Numbered from the stretch's first letter, positions 24,132-33,635 are shown. The stretch is DNA of 45,548 bases from Candidatus Saccharimonadota bacterium (GCA_017941835.1 JAGAVP010000002.1:1-45548); one strand, 5' to 3'. Notes: a model not told the origin generated them from the sequence alone. Numbers and translations: made by a program.

Positions 24132-25097
24132 GTAGATTTGCCAGGCGATTTTGAAGAGATTTTTGTTAGCGACCAGTGAGTTCATCGCGAGCTTATCGCG
24201 CTTAGTGGCGTGAGGATTTTTGGTGACGAATTTCTTATTCTCCAAAAGATATTTGATAATTTCCTGTTCCATAGCTACGACGCTAGGGTCCGGATTCTTG
24301 ACGAGAACGATTTGACGAAGGACGGAAAAGCGTGCGTGCATACGACGGAGTCTAACCGTATTGATTAAGTACGGGAATTTGGCTTCAATGTCGTCGCACA
24401 TTTCGTCAGTAAGTCTAATGATGTCATATTTTTTCTCGGAAAAATCACTGCTGGAAATAGAAGAAGCTCTCTTAACGTAATTGTATTTTGCTTCTGGACC
24501 GAAAGCAATGCGTGGACATCTTTCTACGACTTTGTAGGTCGTACCAAGATCTTCATGCAGAGCGCCAGCAGGAAAAGTGATTCCCTGCCATAAATTCTTA
24601 TGGTAAAGTTTAGCATAGGCAGTAACAGTAAAGCCCTCTTCGCGGAGCATCCGGCCAAGTGTCTCTTCTGTGCTCATGGCTTTTTCTGGATACTCAGCCG
24701 CGTAAAGAATCTCTTTGTTTTTAAGTGTCGTCTCCTTGATGCCACAAATAGCCATAGTGGCCTGATACTTTCGGGCGAGAAAGAAAAGATAAGAAATGCA
24801 GTCAGGCGCAATCGTATCGTCAGAATCCAGAAAAGTAATGTAGTCGCCTTTTGCTTCGCGAATCCCAGTGTTGCGAGCCTCGGAAAGGCCCATGTTCTGC
24901 TGATGAATCACGCGGGCACGTGGCTCAGTCTTTGTAAATTCTTCGCAGGATACGCCACTACCGTCGGTTGAGCCATCATCAATCAGCAGAAACTCACACT
25001 TCGGATAGGTTTGCTTCCTCAGGGAGTCGAGACAGGCTGGCAAGAATTTAATGACATTATAGACTGGCACAATAATAGTAATAAGGGGTGTTTCCAT
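24114..25097 (-). CDS. GT2-family glycosyltransferase
   Basis: 327 residues, GT-A fold. Starts METPLITIIVPVYNVIKFLP, nucleotide-binding LLIDDGSTDGSG, the SEARNTGI segment, and metal-binding DSDD (YITFLDSDDTIAPD). The C-terminal 100 residues are basic and helical, without membrane helices, so probably a soluble or peripheral cytoplasmic enzyme. Transcribed alone, divergently from the ABC exporter, with -10 TATAAT 7 nt before ATG. Tail-to-tail overlap of 18 nt with galE. Sugar specificity unknown. Confidence 0.93.
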   Translation of the reverse strand: METPLITIIVPVYNVIKFLPACLDSLRKQTYPKCEFLLIDDGSTDGSGVSCEEFTKTEPRARVIHQQNMGLSEARNTGIREAKGDYITFLDSDDTIAPDCISYLFFLARKYQATMAICGIKETTLKNKEILYAAEYPEKAMSTEETLGRMLREEGFTVTAYAKLYHKNLWQGITFPAGALHEDLGTTYKVVERCPRIAFGPEAKYNYVKRASSISSSDFSEKKYDIIRLTDEMCDDIEAKFPYLINTVRLRRMHARFSVLRQIVLVKNPDPSVVAMEQEIIKYLLENKKFVTKNPHATKRDKLAMNSLVANKNLFKIAWQIYSKIRP

Positions 25098-25104
25098 ATA
25101 TATT

Positions 25105-25110
25105 ATTATA
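25105..25110 (-). promoter_or_regulatory. -10 of the GT2 gene 24114-25097
   Basis: Minus strand TATAAT, then 7 nt (AATATAT), then ATG 25097. TG lies directly against the box rather than one base away. The 33 bp between the two divergent start codons hold both promoters. Confidence 0.65.
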
Positions 25111-25115
25111 CAATA

Positions 25116-25124
25116 TGATATAAT
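25116..25124 (+). promoter_or_regulatory. Extended -10, leaderless promoter of wzm-wzt
   Basis: TGA-TATAAT, 6 nt (AGTTCT), ATG 25131. At the -35 position (about 25096-25101) the sequence is ATATAT, not a -35 box. Confidence 0.75.
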
Positions 25125-25130
25125 AGTTCT

Positions 25131-25937
25131 ATGGGAAAATCCTTATTCGGTAAGAAAAATCGCGTGCTGCTGGCTGAGCTTATTAAGACTGATTTTAAGC
25201 TCCGTTATCAAGGCTCAGTGCTAGGCTATCTTTGGGCGGTGATTAAGCCACTTCTGATGTTTGCGATTTTATACGTAGTTTTTGCAAAAGTCTTGAGGTT
25301 TGGTGACGAGATTCCGCATTATCCAGTATATCTGCTTGTAGGGACGGTACTATGGAACTTCTTTAACGAGTGCGCACAGCAAGGGATTCATTCGATTGAA
25401 CAAAGAGGAGATTTGATTCGGAAACTGAGCTTCCCAAAATACATTGTTGTGGTCAGTGCGACGAGTACGGCGGTAATCAACGTATTAATTAATATTTGTG
25501 TGGTGATAGTGTTTGCGCTGCTTAACGGCGTAGTGCCAAGCCTAAGCTGGCTGCTTGTTTTGCCGCTGCTTGTGGAGTTATATTTACTCGCGCTTGGTAT
25601 TTCCCTACTGCTAGGAGCTATGAATATTAAATTCCGTGATGTTGGTTCCATCTGGGAAGTTTTAATGCAGGCGATGTTTTATGCAGTGCCAATTATCTAT
25701 CCATTATCAATGGTGATGAATACATCTATATTGGCCGCAAAGATTATCATGTTAAATCCAGTTGCGCAAATTATCCAGGATGTACGCTGGAGCTTAATTA
25801 CGCATGAGGCAGCGACAGAGTGGGCGTTGTCTGGTCTGGCATGGGGTTTGGTGTCGATTTTTATCGTGATAGTTGTATTTATTTTGGGGGTGCTATATTT
25901 CCGAAAGAAATCAAAATATTTTGCGGAGGAAGTCTAA
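25131..25937 (+). CDS. wzm: Polysaccharide ABC exporter, permease subunit
   Basis: 268 residues, six membrane helices, ABC-2 type. The N-terminal amphipathic stretch LIKTDFKLRYQGSVLGYLWAV and the MNIKFRDVGSIWEVLMQAMF segment are the hallmarks of Wzm/TagG/RgpC permeases. Together with the ATPase gene that begins at the very next base after its stop, it would export an undecaprenyl-linked glycan. Known relatives include the streptococcal rhamnose-polysaccharide exporter RgpC/RgpD, which fits the rml genes nearby. ATG is 6 nt after an extended -10. Confidence 0.93.
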   Translation: MGKSLFGKKNRVLLAELIKTDFKLRYQGSVLGYLWAVIKPLLMFAILYVVFAKVLRFGDEIPHYPVYLLVGTVLWNFFNECAQQGIHSIEQRGDLIRKLSFPKYIVVVSATSTAVINVLINICVVIVFALLNGVVPSLSWLLVLPLLVELYLLALGISLLLGAMNIKFRDVGSIWEVLMQAMFYAVPIIYPLSMVMNTSILAAKIIMLNPVAQIIQDVRWSLITHEAATEWALSGLAWGLVSIFIVIVVFILGVLYFRKKSKYFAEEV

Positions 25938-26732
25938 ATGAAGTGGAGTGAAAAGTATTTAAAGCGGATGCGCGAAAAGGCGCACGAAGAAGCGCTGGCA
26001 AACGAAAATGCAATCGAAGTCCGCGACCTTTACAAAAGCTTTAAGCTTCCAACGGAACGAGCATGGGGACTGAAGCAGGCTATTTTTAACCGTCTAAAAG
26101 GAATCAAGGGATTCACAAAACAAGAAGTCTTACGCGGTATTTCGTTTGATGTTAAACGTGGGGAGTTCTTGGGTATTGTCGGAAGAAACGGTAGTGGTAA
26201 ATCGACACTACTAAAAGTTCTTTCGGAAATCTATGTGCCGGATAGTGGAAGCGTTAACGTGAACGGAACTTTAGTACCATTTATTGAGCTTGGCGTAGGA
26301 TTTAATCCAGAGCTAACTGGACGCGAAAACGTTTATCTAAACGGCGCACTACTTGGCTTTTCCAATAAGGAAATGGATGAGATGTTTGATGACATCGTGA
26401 AGTTTGCTGAGCTAGAACAGTTTATGGATCAGAAATTAAAAAATTATTCTTCTGGTATGCAGGTGCGTTTAGCATTCTCAATTGCAATTAGGGCTCGTGG
26501 TGACATTTTAATCTTGGACGAAGTATTAGCCGTAGGTGATGCGGCATTTCAGGAGAAGTGCAATGATTATTTCAAGAGCCTGCATGGCAATCAGACGGTA
26601 ATCCTTGTGACGCATGATATGGGCAACGTGGAGAAATTCTGCGACAGAGCGATTTTGATTGAAAATGGAAAAATCACTTGCGAAGGTAAGCCGGCTAAAG
26701 TTACTAAGGCTTACATGAAGCTTTGGGATTAG
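25938..26732 (+). CDS. wzt: Polysaccharide ABC exporter, ATP-binding subunit
   Basis: 264 residues. Walker A GRNGSGKSTLL, ABC signature YSSGMQVRLAFSIA, Walker B ILILDEVLAVGD, and the H-loop VTHD. The inserted N-terminal helix region (AWGLKQAIFNRLKGIKGFTK) is typical of Wzt/TagH/RgpD. It ends right after the ATPase domain (KAYMKLWD), so the C-terminal carbohydrate-binding domain of O9a-type Wzt is absent and export is probably not gated by a chain-end modification. ATG directly follows the wzm stop, with GGAGG inside wzm. Its stop overlaps that of the convergent gene by 4 nt. Confidence 0.95.
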   Translation: MKWSEKYLKRMREKAHEEALANENAIEVRDLYKSFKLPTERAWGLKQAIFNRLKGIKGFTKQEVLRGISFDVKRGEFLGIVGRNGSGKSTLLKVLSEIYVPDSGSVNVNGTLVPFIELGVGFNPELTGRENVYLNGALLGFSNKEMDEMFDDIVKFAELEQFMDQKLKNYSSGMQVRLAFSIAIRARGDILILDEVLAVGDAAFQEKCNDYFKSLHGNQTVILVTHDMGNVEKFCDRAILIENGKITCEGKPAKVTKAYMKLWD

Positions 26733-27709
26733 ATTTTCTTTTTACGATAGCTTTTGAAGATTAGTAGAAAAGCTGAAACGGAAGTATCTAGCAAGACGCG
26801 AAGCATCCGCCAGTGATTTTTAGGAAAGTAAGGCTTTCTTAACATGTTTTTATTATCAGCATCATGGAACTCGGCACGCATACGCAACGCGAACTTTTCG
26901 AGTTGGTTAGTTTTTAAATTTAACATGTACCAATGGTAGGAGGCGAACTTGACCGCCTCGAAAATATAACCAAAAGTGCTCCATTTATCATGCGCCCTGA
27001 GAAATGCTTCCGCTTCAGCAAATTCGTCGTTGATGTAGAATAGCTCTTTATCGTCAATGGCAATTTTAGTTTGAATGTGACGAAGATAAGCTTTGTCGGT
27101 CAAAACTATTTTGCCGTCTGAGGCTAGAACTTTAGTGTTAAAACTAATGTCTTGGCAGGTCGAGGCAGCCGTTTCTAGAAAGGAGATTTTTTGCTCTTCA
27201 AGAAATTGCTTTTTATATATTCCTGACCAAATCGCTGGGGCCTGATAAAAGATGCGCGTATCTTCCGTTGGATTGATGATAAAACCTGCCTCCTCTGGCA
27301 AGACGGCATCTTTTAGATTCTCTTTCTCCTTTTCGACAATCCAGTAATTCCCTTTCACCACATCAGCATCATGTTTTTTTGCGAGGGCGAAAAGTTCGAT
27401 GAACATTTCTGGGTTTGCCGTGTCGGTAGCTTTGATAATACCGATATATTCCCCTTTGGCCATTCTGATAGCATAATTTATTACGCGGCCGTAACCGGCT
27501 AGTTTATTTAGACTGACCACGCGCATGCGAGGCTCTTTTTTGGAAAGATCCGACAGAATATCGCCAGAGCCATCATCGGAACCATCGTTGATACAGATGA
27601 TTTCCATATCGTCTAAAATTTGATTGCTTAAACTTTGTAAACAATCTATAAGACTTTTTTCGGAATTGTGAACATAGACAAGCACCGAGACGCGTGTCTG
27701 TTTGTCCAT
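26729..27709 (-). CDS. GT2-like glycosyltransferase with degenerate DxD
   Basis: 326 residues, last gene of the rml operon (1 nt after rmlD). GT-A fold start VSVLVYVHNSEKSLIDCLQS and IICINDGSDDGSG. At the place where the metal-binding D-x-D/DSDD is expected the protein reads IGIIKATDTANPEM, so two of the usual Asp are lost. Later parts (VVKGNYWIVEKEKEN; FLRAHDKWSTFGYIFEAVKF) resemble CDP-glycerol-phosphotransferase-linked or rhamnan GT2 proteins. It may have weak or altered activity, or use a metal-independent mechanism. No membrane helix. Confidence 0.82.
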   Translation of the reverse strand: MDKQTRVSVLVYVHNSEKSLIDCLQSLSNQILDDMEIICINDGSDDGSGDILSDLSKKEPRMRVVSLNKLAGYGRVINYAIRMAKGEYIGIIKATDTANPEMFIELFALAKKHDADVVKGNYWIVEKEKENLKDAVLPEEAGFIINPTEDTRIFYQAPAIWSGIYKKQFLEEQKISFLETAASTCQDISFNTKVLASDGKIVLTDKAYLRHIQTKIAIDDKELFYINDEFAEAEAFLRAHDKWSTFGYIFEAVKFASYHWYMLNLKTNQLEKFALRMRAEFHDADNKNMLRKPYFPKNHWRMLRVLLDTSVSAFLLIFKSYRKKKI

Positions 27710-27710
27710 T

Positions 27711-28607
27711 TTAGGCTTCCTCGTCTAAAACTTTGAGGTAGCGAGAGAGAGCATCTTGCCAGGCTGGAAGCGGTTCAAAGCCATTCTCGACTAATTTTGA
27801 CTTGTCAAGACGAGAGTTGAATGGGCGCGCAGCCACGGAAGCACCATACTCAGCGGTAGTAACAGGAATGACTTTTGAATCGATACCGGCTTGTTTAAAG
27901 ATCTCTTTAGTGAAATCAGCCCAGCTAATATAGCCGCCTTCGTTCGTGGCATGATAGTAGCCATATTTATCGGTCAGAATCATATCGACTAGCAGCCTTG
28001 AGAGGTCTGGGGTATAAGTCGGAGTGCCAACTTGATCGTCAACAACGCGGACCTCTGGGTGAGTTTTACCAACGCCAAGCATAGTTTTGACAAAGTTCTT
28101 ACCATTTTTGCCAAAGACCCAGGCGATGCGGACGATAAAATATTTATCTAGGTTATTTGCTACAGCTTTTTCTCCATCAAGTTTGGACTGTCCGTAGACG
28201 TTGAGCGGGGCGTAATTTTTATCATCCGGCTGCCAAGGTTTGGTGCCCTGTCCATCAAAAACATAGTCGGTAGAAATATAGATCATCTTTGCGTCGATAT
28301 CTTTACAAGCTTTGGCGAGGTTCTCTGTACCATCGACATTGACGGCGCGAACAGCAGCTATATTTTCTGGAGATTCGGCAGCGTCTACATTGGTCCAGGC
28401 AGCGCAGTGGATTACAGCGTCTGGCTGGTATTCGTGAAGAAGTTTATCTACAGCTTCTTTGTCAGTGATATCAAGAACAGCTGTTTTAAAGTCTGGATTC
28501 TCGCCGCCTTTTCTGTCGGTCCCAAGGCAATCAATGCCGCGTTTCTTGAGCTCGAGCATAATGTCGTGTCCGAGCTGGCCACTTGTTCCAGTTACTAGTA
28601 CTTTCAT
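27711..28607 (-). CDS. rmlD: dTDP-4-dehydrorhamnose reductase
   Basis: 298 residues. NADPH-dependent last step of dTDP-L-rhamnose synthesis. N-terminal VTGTSGQLGHDIML, CAAWTNVDAAE, the RmlD motif STDYVFDGQG, catalytic YGQSKLDGE (YxxxK), WVFGKNGKNF, and VDDQVGTPTYTPDLSRL. All match RmlD. It starts 1 nt after the rmlB stop within the operon rmlA-C-B-D-GT2. Confidence 0.96.
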   Translation of the reverse strand: MKVLVTGTSGQLGHDIMLELKKRGIDCLGTDRKGGENPDFKTAVLDITDKEAVDKLLHEYQPDAVIHCAAWTNVDAAESPENIAAVRAVNVDGTENLAKACKDIDAKMIYISTDYVFDGQGTKPWQPDDKNYAPLNVYGQSKLDGEKAVANNLDKYFIVRIAWVFGKNGKNFVKTMLGVGKTHPEVRVVDDQVGTPTYTPDLSRLLVDMILTDKYGYYHATNEGGYISWADFTKEIFKQAGIDSKVIPVTTAEYGASVAARPFNSRLDKSKLVENGFEPLPAWQDALSRYLKVLDEEA

Positions 28608-28608
28608 C

Positions 28609-29619
28609 TTAAAGCTCCGCCTTTTGGTATTCGCCAGAAAGGATATTCTCCCACCACTCGCGATTGTCTAGATACCACTGGATGGTCTTTTTGATGCCAT
28701 CTTCAAACTTGGTTTCTGGAAGCCAGCCTAGCTCATCATGAATGAAAGTTGGATCAATAGCATAGCGACGGTCGTGACCTTTACGATCCTCTACGAAAGT
28801 GATTAGCGACTCTGGTTTTCCAAGTTCTTTGCAGATGAGTTTGACGATATCAATGTTAGACTTTTCGTTATGTCCGCCAACGTTATAGACTTGACCGATT
28901 TTGCCGTTGTGAATAATCAAATCAATGGCGCGGCAGTGGTCCTCAACATAAAGCCAATCACGCACATTTTTGCCGTCACCATAAACTGGTAGAGGCTTGT
29001 CGTTCAAAGCGTTAATAATTGTGAGCGGAATGAGTTTTTCTGGAAAATGAAATGGGCCGTAGTTATTAGAACAGCGAGAAATGGTGGCCGGGAAGTTGAA
29101 AGTACGGCAGTAAGCCATGACGAGCATATCAGCACCAGCTTTAGAGGCACTATATGGACTGCTGGCATGAAGCGGCGTCTTCTCGGTGAAGAATAGGTCA
29201 GGCTTATCGAGCGGTAGGTCTCCATATACTTCATCAGTAGAAACTTGGTGATAGCGTGGGATATTAAGTTCACGACAAACTTCCATTAAGGTCTGCGTGC
29301 CTTCAACGTTGGTTTTCACAAAGATTTCTGGACCGGTAATGGAGCGATCAACGTGGCTCTCTGCAGCGAAGTTCACCACGATGTCGGGATGCTCTTCTTC
29401 AAAAAGCTTCTTGATAGCAGGCTTATCACAGATATTAATTTTTGCAAAACGGAAATTTGGATTTTCTAGCGCCTTTTTCAAGGTGTTGAGATTGCCAGCA
29501 TAAGTCAGACAATCAACGCAAATGATGCGATAATTTGGATATTTATTTAGCATATAGTAGACGAAGTTTGAGCCAATAAAGCCGGCTCCGCCAGTTACTA
29601 CAATTGTTTTCTTGTCCAT
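28609..29619 (-). CDS. rmlB: dTDP-glucose 4,6-dehydratase
   Basis: 336 residues. NAD-dependent second step of the rhamnose pathway. GGAGFIGSNFVYYML, DCLTYAGN, NFAAESHVDRSI, catalytic TDEVYGDL and YSASKAGADML (Tyr, Lys), RCSNNYGPFHFPEKLIPL, and GDGKNVRDWLYVEDHCRAI are all classic RmlB signatures. Shares one base with the rmlC stop (TAATG). Confidence 0.97.
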   Translation of the reverse strand: MDKKTIVVTGGAGFIGSNFVYYMLNKYPNYRIICVDCLTYAGNLNTLKKALENPNFRFAKINICDKPAIKKLFEEEHPDIVVNFAAESHVDRSITGPEIFVKTNVEGTQTLMEVCRELNIPRYHQVSTDEVYGDLPLDKPDLFFTEKTPLHASSPYSASKAGADMLVMAYCRTFNFPATISRCSNNYGPFHFPEKLIPLTIINALNDKPLPVYGDGKNVRDWLYVEDHCRAIDLIIHNGKIGQVYNVGGHNEKSNIDIVKLICKELGKPESLITFVEDRKGHDRRYAIDPTFIHDELGWLPETKFEDGIKKTIQWYLDNREWWENILSGEYQKAEL

Positions 29620-30185
29620 TATTTGCTCCTTTTAAATTTTATGTTGGCATCCTTCAAACTAGGATGTTTTTGATCTTTGTCGCTCAAAACATAATCAGCA
29701 TCGATAGCTGGCCACTCAATGTTAACATCGGCATCATTATACATAATGCCACCTTCGTCTTCTGGGTGATAGAAGTCATCGCATTTGTAGGCGAACTCGG
29801 CATGGTCAGAAAGAACGAGGAAGCCGTGCGCAAATCCGCGTGGAATCATGAGTTGTTTTTTATTCTCTTCGGAAAGCCTTGCGCCAACCCATTTGCCGTA
29901 AGTTTCGCTTCCCTCGCGAAGGTCGACGGCAACGTCAAAAACTTCGCCCTTCAAAACACGGACAAGTTTTGCCTGGGGGTAGTTTTTCTGGAAGTGGAGA
30001 CCACGCAAGACGCCTTTTCTTGAGCTAGACTGATTATCCTGAACAAAATCATAGTCAAGACCGGCTTCCTTAAAATCTTTGGCAGAATAGGTCTCCATGA
30101 AATAGCCGCGCTCGTCACCAAAGGATTTTGGAGTAATGATATAGACGTCTTTGATACTAGTTTCTTCAAATGTAAAATTGCTCAT
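29619..30185 (-). CDS. rmlC: dTDP-4-dehydrorhamnose 3,5-epimerase
   Basis: 188 residues, a cupin enzyme, third step of the pathway. DERGYFMETY, the substrate loop QDNQSSSRKGVLRGLHFQ, KLVRVLKGEVFDVAVDLR, MIPRGFAHGF and the YHPEDEGG segment carry the catalytic His and Asp of RmlC. Overlaps rmlA by one base (TAATG) and rmlB by one base. Confidence 0.96.
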   Translation of the reverse strand: MSNFTFEETSIKDVYIITPKSFGDERGYFMETYSAKDFKEAGLDYDFVQDNQSSSRKGVLRGLHFQKNYPQAKLVRVLKGEVFDVAVDLREGSETYGKWVGARLSEENKKQLMIPRGFAHGFLVLSDHAEFAYKCDDFYHPEDEGGIMYNDADVNIEWPAIDADYVLSDKDQKHPSLKDANIKFKRSK

Positions 30186-31069
30186 TAGTCCTTGATTCTC
30201 CTTTCGGCGACAATCTTGAGATTCTGGCCATAAGTGGATTTGCCATATTTAGCAGCAGATTCGAGAAGTTCGTCTTTTGTGATCCAGCCGTTTTTATAAG
30301 CGATTTCTTCTGGGGCGGAGATTTCTACGCCTTGGCGTTTTTGGATGACGCGGACGAAGTCGGACGCATCAGCAAGAGAGTCCATAGTACCTGTATCGAG
30401 CCAGGCAAAGCCACGACCAAGAACTTGGACATCAAGATTATTTTCGTTAAGGTAGATTTCATTCAAGGAGGTAATTTCTAGCTCGCCACGAGCAGATGGA
30501 ACAATAGTCTTAGCCTTCTCGGAAACGCCAGCTGGATAGAAGTAAAGGCCAGTGACAGCATAATTACTTTTTGGATGCTCTGGCTTTTCTTCAATGGAAA
30601 GAGCATGCCAGTTATCATCGAACTCGACTACACCAAAGCGCTCTGGGTCGTTAACGTAATAACCAAAGACAGTGGCGCGACCGGCTTCGGCATTTTTGAC
30701 CGACTCGCGGAGTGAGCCAACGAAACCGTGGCCATAGAAGATGTTGTCACCGAGAATCATGGCACAAGGCTCACCGTTTATAAATTCCTCACCGAGAGTG
30801 AAAGCTTGGGCGAGGCCGTCCGGAGAAGGCTGGACCTTGTAAGAAAGTTTGATGCCCATTTTTGAACCATCACCAAGGAGACGCTCGAAATTAGGTAAAT
30901 CTGCTGGCGTGGAGATGATAAGAATATCACGAATACCGGCAAGCATCAAAGTCGCGAGTGGATAATAAATCATCGGTTTGTCGTAGACTGGCAACATCTG
31001 TTTGGAAGTAGCCAAAGTTAGCGGGTATAGCCTTGTTCCTGAGCCGCCCGCCAGAATAATTCCTTTCAT
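30185..31069 (-). CDS. rmlA: Glucose-1-phosphate thymidylyltransferase
   Basis: 294 residues. Makes dTDP-glucose from dTTP and glucose-1-phosphate, the entry step of rhamnose synthesis. [69 protein letters not shown] and [13 protein letters not shown] are diagnostic. First gene of the operon rmlA-rmlC-rmlB-rmlD-GT2, with AGGAG 6 nt before ATG and a promoter about 30 nt upstream, so this operon has a leader, unlike most in the window. Confidence 0.97.
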   Translation of the reverse strand: MKGIILAGGSGTRLYPLTLATSKQMLPVYDKPMIYYPLATLMLAGIRDILIISTPADLPNFERLLGDGSKMGIKLSYKVQPSPDGLAQAFTLGEEFINGEPCAMILGDNIFYGHGFVGSLRESVKNAEAGRATVFGYYVNDPERFGVVEFDDNWHALSIEEKPEHPKSNYAVTGLYFYPAGVSEKAKTIVPSARGELEITSLNEIYLNENNLDVQVLGRGFAWLDTGTMDSLADASDFVRVIQKRQGVEISAPEEIAYKNGWITKDELLESAAKYGKSTYGQNLKIVAERRIKD

Positions 31070-31096
31070 GAAAAACTCCTATAAGTGTTACTTATT

Positions 31097-31105
31097 ATTT
31101 TAACA
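31097..31105 (-). promoter_or_regulatory. Extended -10 of the rml operon
   Basis: Minus strand TGT-TAAAAT, 27 nt before ATG 31069, giving a leader of about 20 nt that includes AGGAG. It lies in the short gap after the upstream glycosyltransferase operon. Confidence 0.6.
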
Positions 31106-31127
31106 TATTCGGGGTAGAAATTATAGG

Positions 31128-31943
31128 TTAGACACCCCAATTTCGCTCAAGCTTTTGCTCAATTCTTTCGATTGATTTCTTAGTCTCATTATCGGCGAGT
31201 TTATGATGAGATAAAACATAGGAGTGGATTTTTCGCATCTCAGAAAAACGCTCACCTAGATCGGTAGTTTTAGTGACGCTACCACTGTGCAGGCGATGCA
31301 AGTTGAGGGTCTTTTTAATGTAAGAAATTCTGCCGGTCTCGGAAATTTTAATATAAAAAAACCAGTCACCGGAAAGGTGATACTTTTTTGCTTCTTCCAG
31401 AAATTCGTCTAGTTTTGGTTGATTTTTGAAAACTACGGCGGAGACATTTGGAACAGTATTATAAACTAAAATATTTTTGCGAAAGGCGTCTTTAATTTTT
31501 CTGAGACTGTCTTTCAAAACTGGGCGGCCTTTTTCGTCAATGAATTTGGAGCCGACGCAGGACAGGACGACAGATTTTTCTATGAAGGCTTCAACTGCGG
31601 ATTTTAGAAAATTTGGTTTTGCGACATCGTCAAGCTCGGCGATCCAGATAAGGTCAGAAGTGGCGAGCCTAATTCCCTTTTGCCACTGAGAAAAGACATT
31701 ACCAGAGTTAACTTTGTTCACGAGAACTTTGATTTTAATTTCTGGATGAGAATCTCTAATTTTGACGAGTGCGTCCTTAATCTCGTCAACGCTATCGTCC
31801 GTAGAGGCATCATCCAAAATAATAATTTCAGAAACCGGATAGGTTTGATTTAGGACTTGATCAACACGACTAGAAATATATTTGGCATAGTTATAATTTG
31901 GGAGAATGACGGAAACGGTTTTATTTTTGGATGAAAGAGTCAT
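31128..31943 (-). CDS. GT2-family glycosyltransferase
   Basis: 271 residues, GT-A fold. [36 protein letters not shown], metal-binding DD in [16 protein letters not shown], and the acceptor-side [19 protein letters not shown]. The family is common in rhamnan and O-antigen clusters. The start overlaps the upstream GT4 gene by 23 nt and is preceded by GAGGAAG. Third gene of the 33581-31128 operon. No membrane segment. Confidence 0.92.
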   Translation of the reverse strand: MTLSSKNKTVSVILPNYNYAKYISSRVDQVLNQTYPVSEIIILDDASTDDSVDEIKDALVKIRDSHPEIKIKVLVNKVNSGNVFSQWQKGIRLATSDLIWIAELDDVAKPNFLKSAVEAFIEKSVVLSCVGSKFIDEKGRPVLKDSLRKIKDAFRKNILVYNTVPNVSAVVFKNQPKLDEFLEEAKKYHLSGDWFFYIKISETGRISYIKKTLNLHRLHSGSVTKTTDLGERFSEMRKIHSYVLSHHKLADNETKKSIERIEQKLERNWGV

Positions 31944-33075
31944 AGGCTTCCTCGATTTGTTTTAAGACCGCTTCTGGATAATAGTGTTCTTTGGTGTACG
32001 CGTAGGCGTTCTCGGCGAGATTTTTAGCGAATTCTGGTTCATTGTAAATCTTCAGAATTGCGTCGGTCCATTCTCCTGGCTGGCACAATAGACCAGTTTT
32101 GCCGTGCTTGATGGAATGCGAAAAAGCGTATGTCGGCGAGGCGATAGTTGGGGTTTTGACGAGTGCGGCCTCGAAGAACTTCAGTTCGGATTTGCAGTTT
32201 GTAAAGACATTATTGGCGAGGGGGGCAATGTTGACATCAACGTTTGATACGAGTCTTTGGAGAGTAAGAAAGTCAACAATCTTAGTGTATTCAATTTGGC
32301 CATTCTTGATAAATATATCAGCAGATTTCGGCAGAGTCAGCATGCCAACAATTTTTAATTTAAAGTTTTTATGAGATTTCAATAATTCAACTAGCTCTAG
32401 ATAGGCCACTTCAAAGTCCGTAGCGTGCGTATGTGAACCGCTAAAATAGCCGATAGCAAACTGGTCAGTTTTATTATTTAGTTTTTTGTCGAGTAGGCTA
32501 TCCGAGTATGATATCTGTTCCTTATTAAGTGAATTTGGAATGACATGATATGGTTTATTATCATGCGAATCCGAAAGGACTTTTCCAAGATAGTCGTTCG
32601 TCACGATGAAGCCGTCAGCGAGTAATGAAACTAGCTCAAATTGTGCACTTGTGTTAACCCAGTATTCTTGATCTATAATGTCTGGAGAAACAACATTAAA
32701 CATGGTCTTGATATTTTTTTGACCGCAAACACAGTCATCTAGATCAAAAGCAACTTTGAGGTTGTTTGCGTTTGCAAGCAGCTTCAGCTCATCTAGCTCC
32801 CTAGACCATTTGTCTATTCTGCCAAAAACTAGCAAGTGACATTTTGGTATGAGTTCTTTGACAGCATCTATTTCCTCCATGAAGAAATAGACAAGTTGCC
32901 ATTTTTTGCTTTCTTTTGTTGCTTGATAAATGTTGTAGCTGCGATAGCGGAAGGAGGAGGCTTGATCAGTCTTCGGATATAACATCAAAGCGACTTTTTT
33001 TCCGGTTTTTAGACTGTCTAAGACGTCTTTTTTTCTGGTTTCTAAAGGAATATTCCAAGGAGTAGTATTCATCAT
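31921..33075 (-). CDS. GT4-like glycosyltransferase
   Basis: 384 residues from ATG 33075, which forms ATGA with the upstream stop; an in-frame GTG at 33084 is possible. GT-B layout: N-terminal domain ([32 protein letters not shown]), then a C-terminal domain with [40 protein letters not shown] and [14 protein letters not shown]. The same landmarks occur in the N-terminal half of the 723-residue protein at 38252-40423, so the two are paralogues. Likely a rhamnan or related chain glycosyltransferase. Confidence 0.85.
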   Translation of the reverse strand: MMNTTPWNIPLETRKKDVLDSLKTGKKVALMLYPKTDQASSFRYRSYNIYQATKESKKWQLVYFFMEEIDAVKELIPKCHLLVFGRIDKWSRELDELKLLANANNLKVAFDLDDCVCGQKNIKTMFNVVSPDIIDQEYWVNTSAQFELVSLLADGFIVTNDYLGKVLSDSHDNKPYHVIPNSLNKEQISYSDSLLDKKLNNKTDQFAIGYFSGSHTHATDFEVAYLELVELLKSHKNFKLKIVGMLTLPKSADIFIKNGQIEYTKIVDFLTLQRLVSNVDVNIAPLANNVFTNCKSELKFFEAALVKTPTIASPTYAFSHSIKHGKTGLLCQPGEWTDAILKIYNEPEFAKNLAENAYAYTKEHYYPEAVLKQIEEAYDSFIQK

Positions 33076-33581
33076 TTTCCCCACTCTTTTAACCTGTTAA
33101 GATCTTTGGCGGTAAAAAATACATCACCGTCTGTAACTTCTAGTGCATAGATTGGTGCGGAGACACGTTCGTGCCAGTCGGTATAGAAGCTAACTTTTTT
33201 TGGAGAATTAACATTGTAAGCATTTAGTAGGTCGCGATAAAGCTTTGGATTTGCGAGATTGTTTCTAGTAATAATGCGAAGCTCATAACTATTTAGGTTA
33301 GCTTTTTCCGTAGCAATTAGCAAAATGTCCCTATTCCGCTTCAAGGCGTCTTCGTCTAGACTGGTAAGGATGAGGTTGAGACGATTTTTGGATGGGGTGA
33401 CAAAAATCATTTTGAGCGAGTCTCCTTCGTCTGCAGAAGAAGAATGAGTAGCACAATCTTTTTTTGCTGAAGCTTTCTTGTCTTTCTCGTCTTTTACGGC
33501 ATTGCGGATACTTCTAGCAACAGAGTAAACCGTGCCGAGGTGTGACTTGATGTATTTTTTCGAAAATGAATCTTGTTTCAC
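33072..33581 (-). CDS. Stand-alone WsaF N-terminal-like domain
   Basis: 169 residues starting at GTG (33581), 7 nt after an extended -10. A Lys/Ser-rich first 55 residues is followed by MIFVTPSKNRLNLILTSLDE, LRIITRNNLANPKLYRDLLN and DGDVFFTAKD. From memory this matches the N-terminal domain of WsaF-type rhamnosyltransferases, which normally continues into a GT-B C-terminal domain. Here the frame ends at the point where the family continues ([15 protein letters not shown]), and a separate GT4-like gene begins with a 4-nt overlap. It may be a split enzyme whose two chains work together, or a remnant. Confidence 0.6.
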   Translation of the reverse strand: MKQDSFSKKYIKSHLGTVYSVARSIRNAVKDEKDKKASAKKDCATHSSSADEGDSLKMIFVTPSKNRLNLILTSLDEDALKRNRDILLIATEKANLNSYELRIITRNNLANPKLYRDLLNAYNVNSPKKVSFYTDWHERVSAPIYALEVTDGDVFFTAKDLNRLKEWGK

Positions 33582-33588
33582 TATTATT

Positions 33589-33597
33589 ATTATACCA
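33589..33597 (-). promoter_or_regulatory. Extended -10 of the 33581-31128 operon
   Basis: Minus strand TGG-TATAAT, 7 nt (AATAATA), GTG 33581. It shows that a non-ATG start can also sit at the leaderless position. Confidence 0.72.
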
Positions 33598-33617
33598 TAT
33601 CATATCTTTTTACCCTG

Positions 33618-33626
33618 TGATAGAAT
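33618..33626 (+). promoter_or_regulatory. Extended -10 of the DUF2142-like gene
   Basis: TGA-TAGAAT, 9 nt, ATG 33636. Divergent from the promoter at 33589-33597. Confidence 0.6.
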
Positions 33627-33635
33627 AGGATTATT

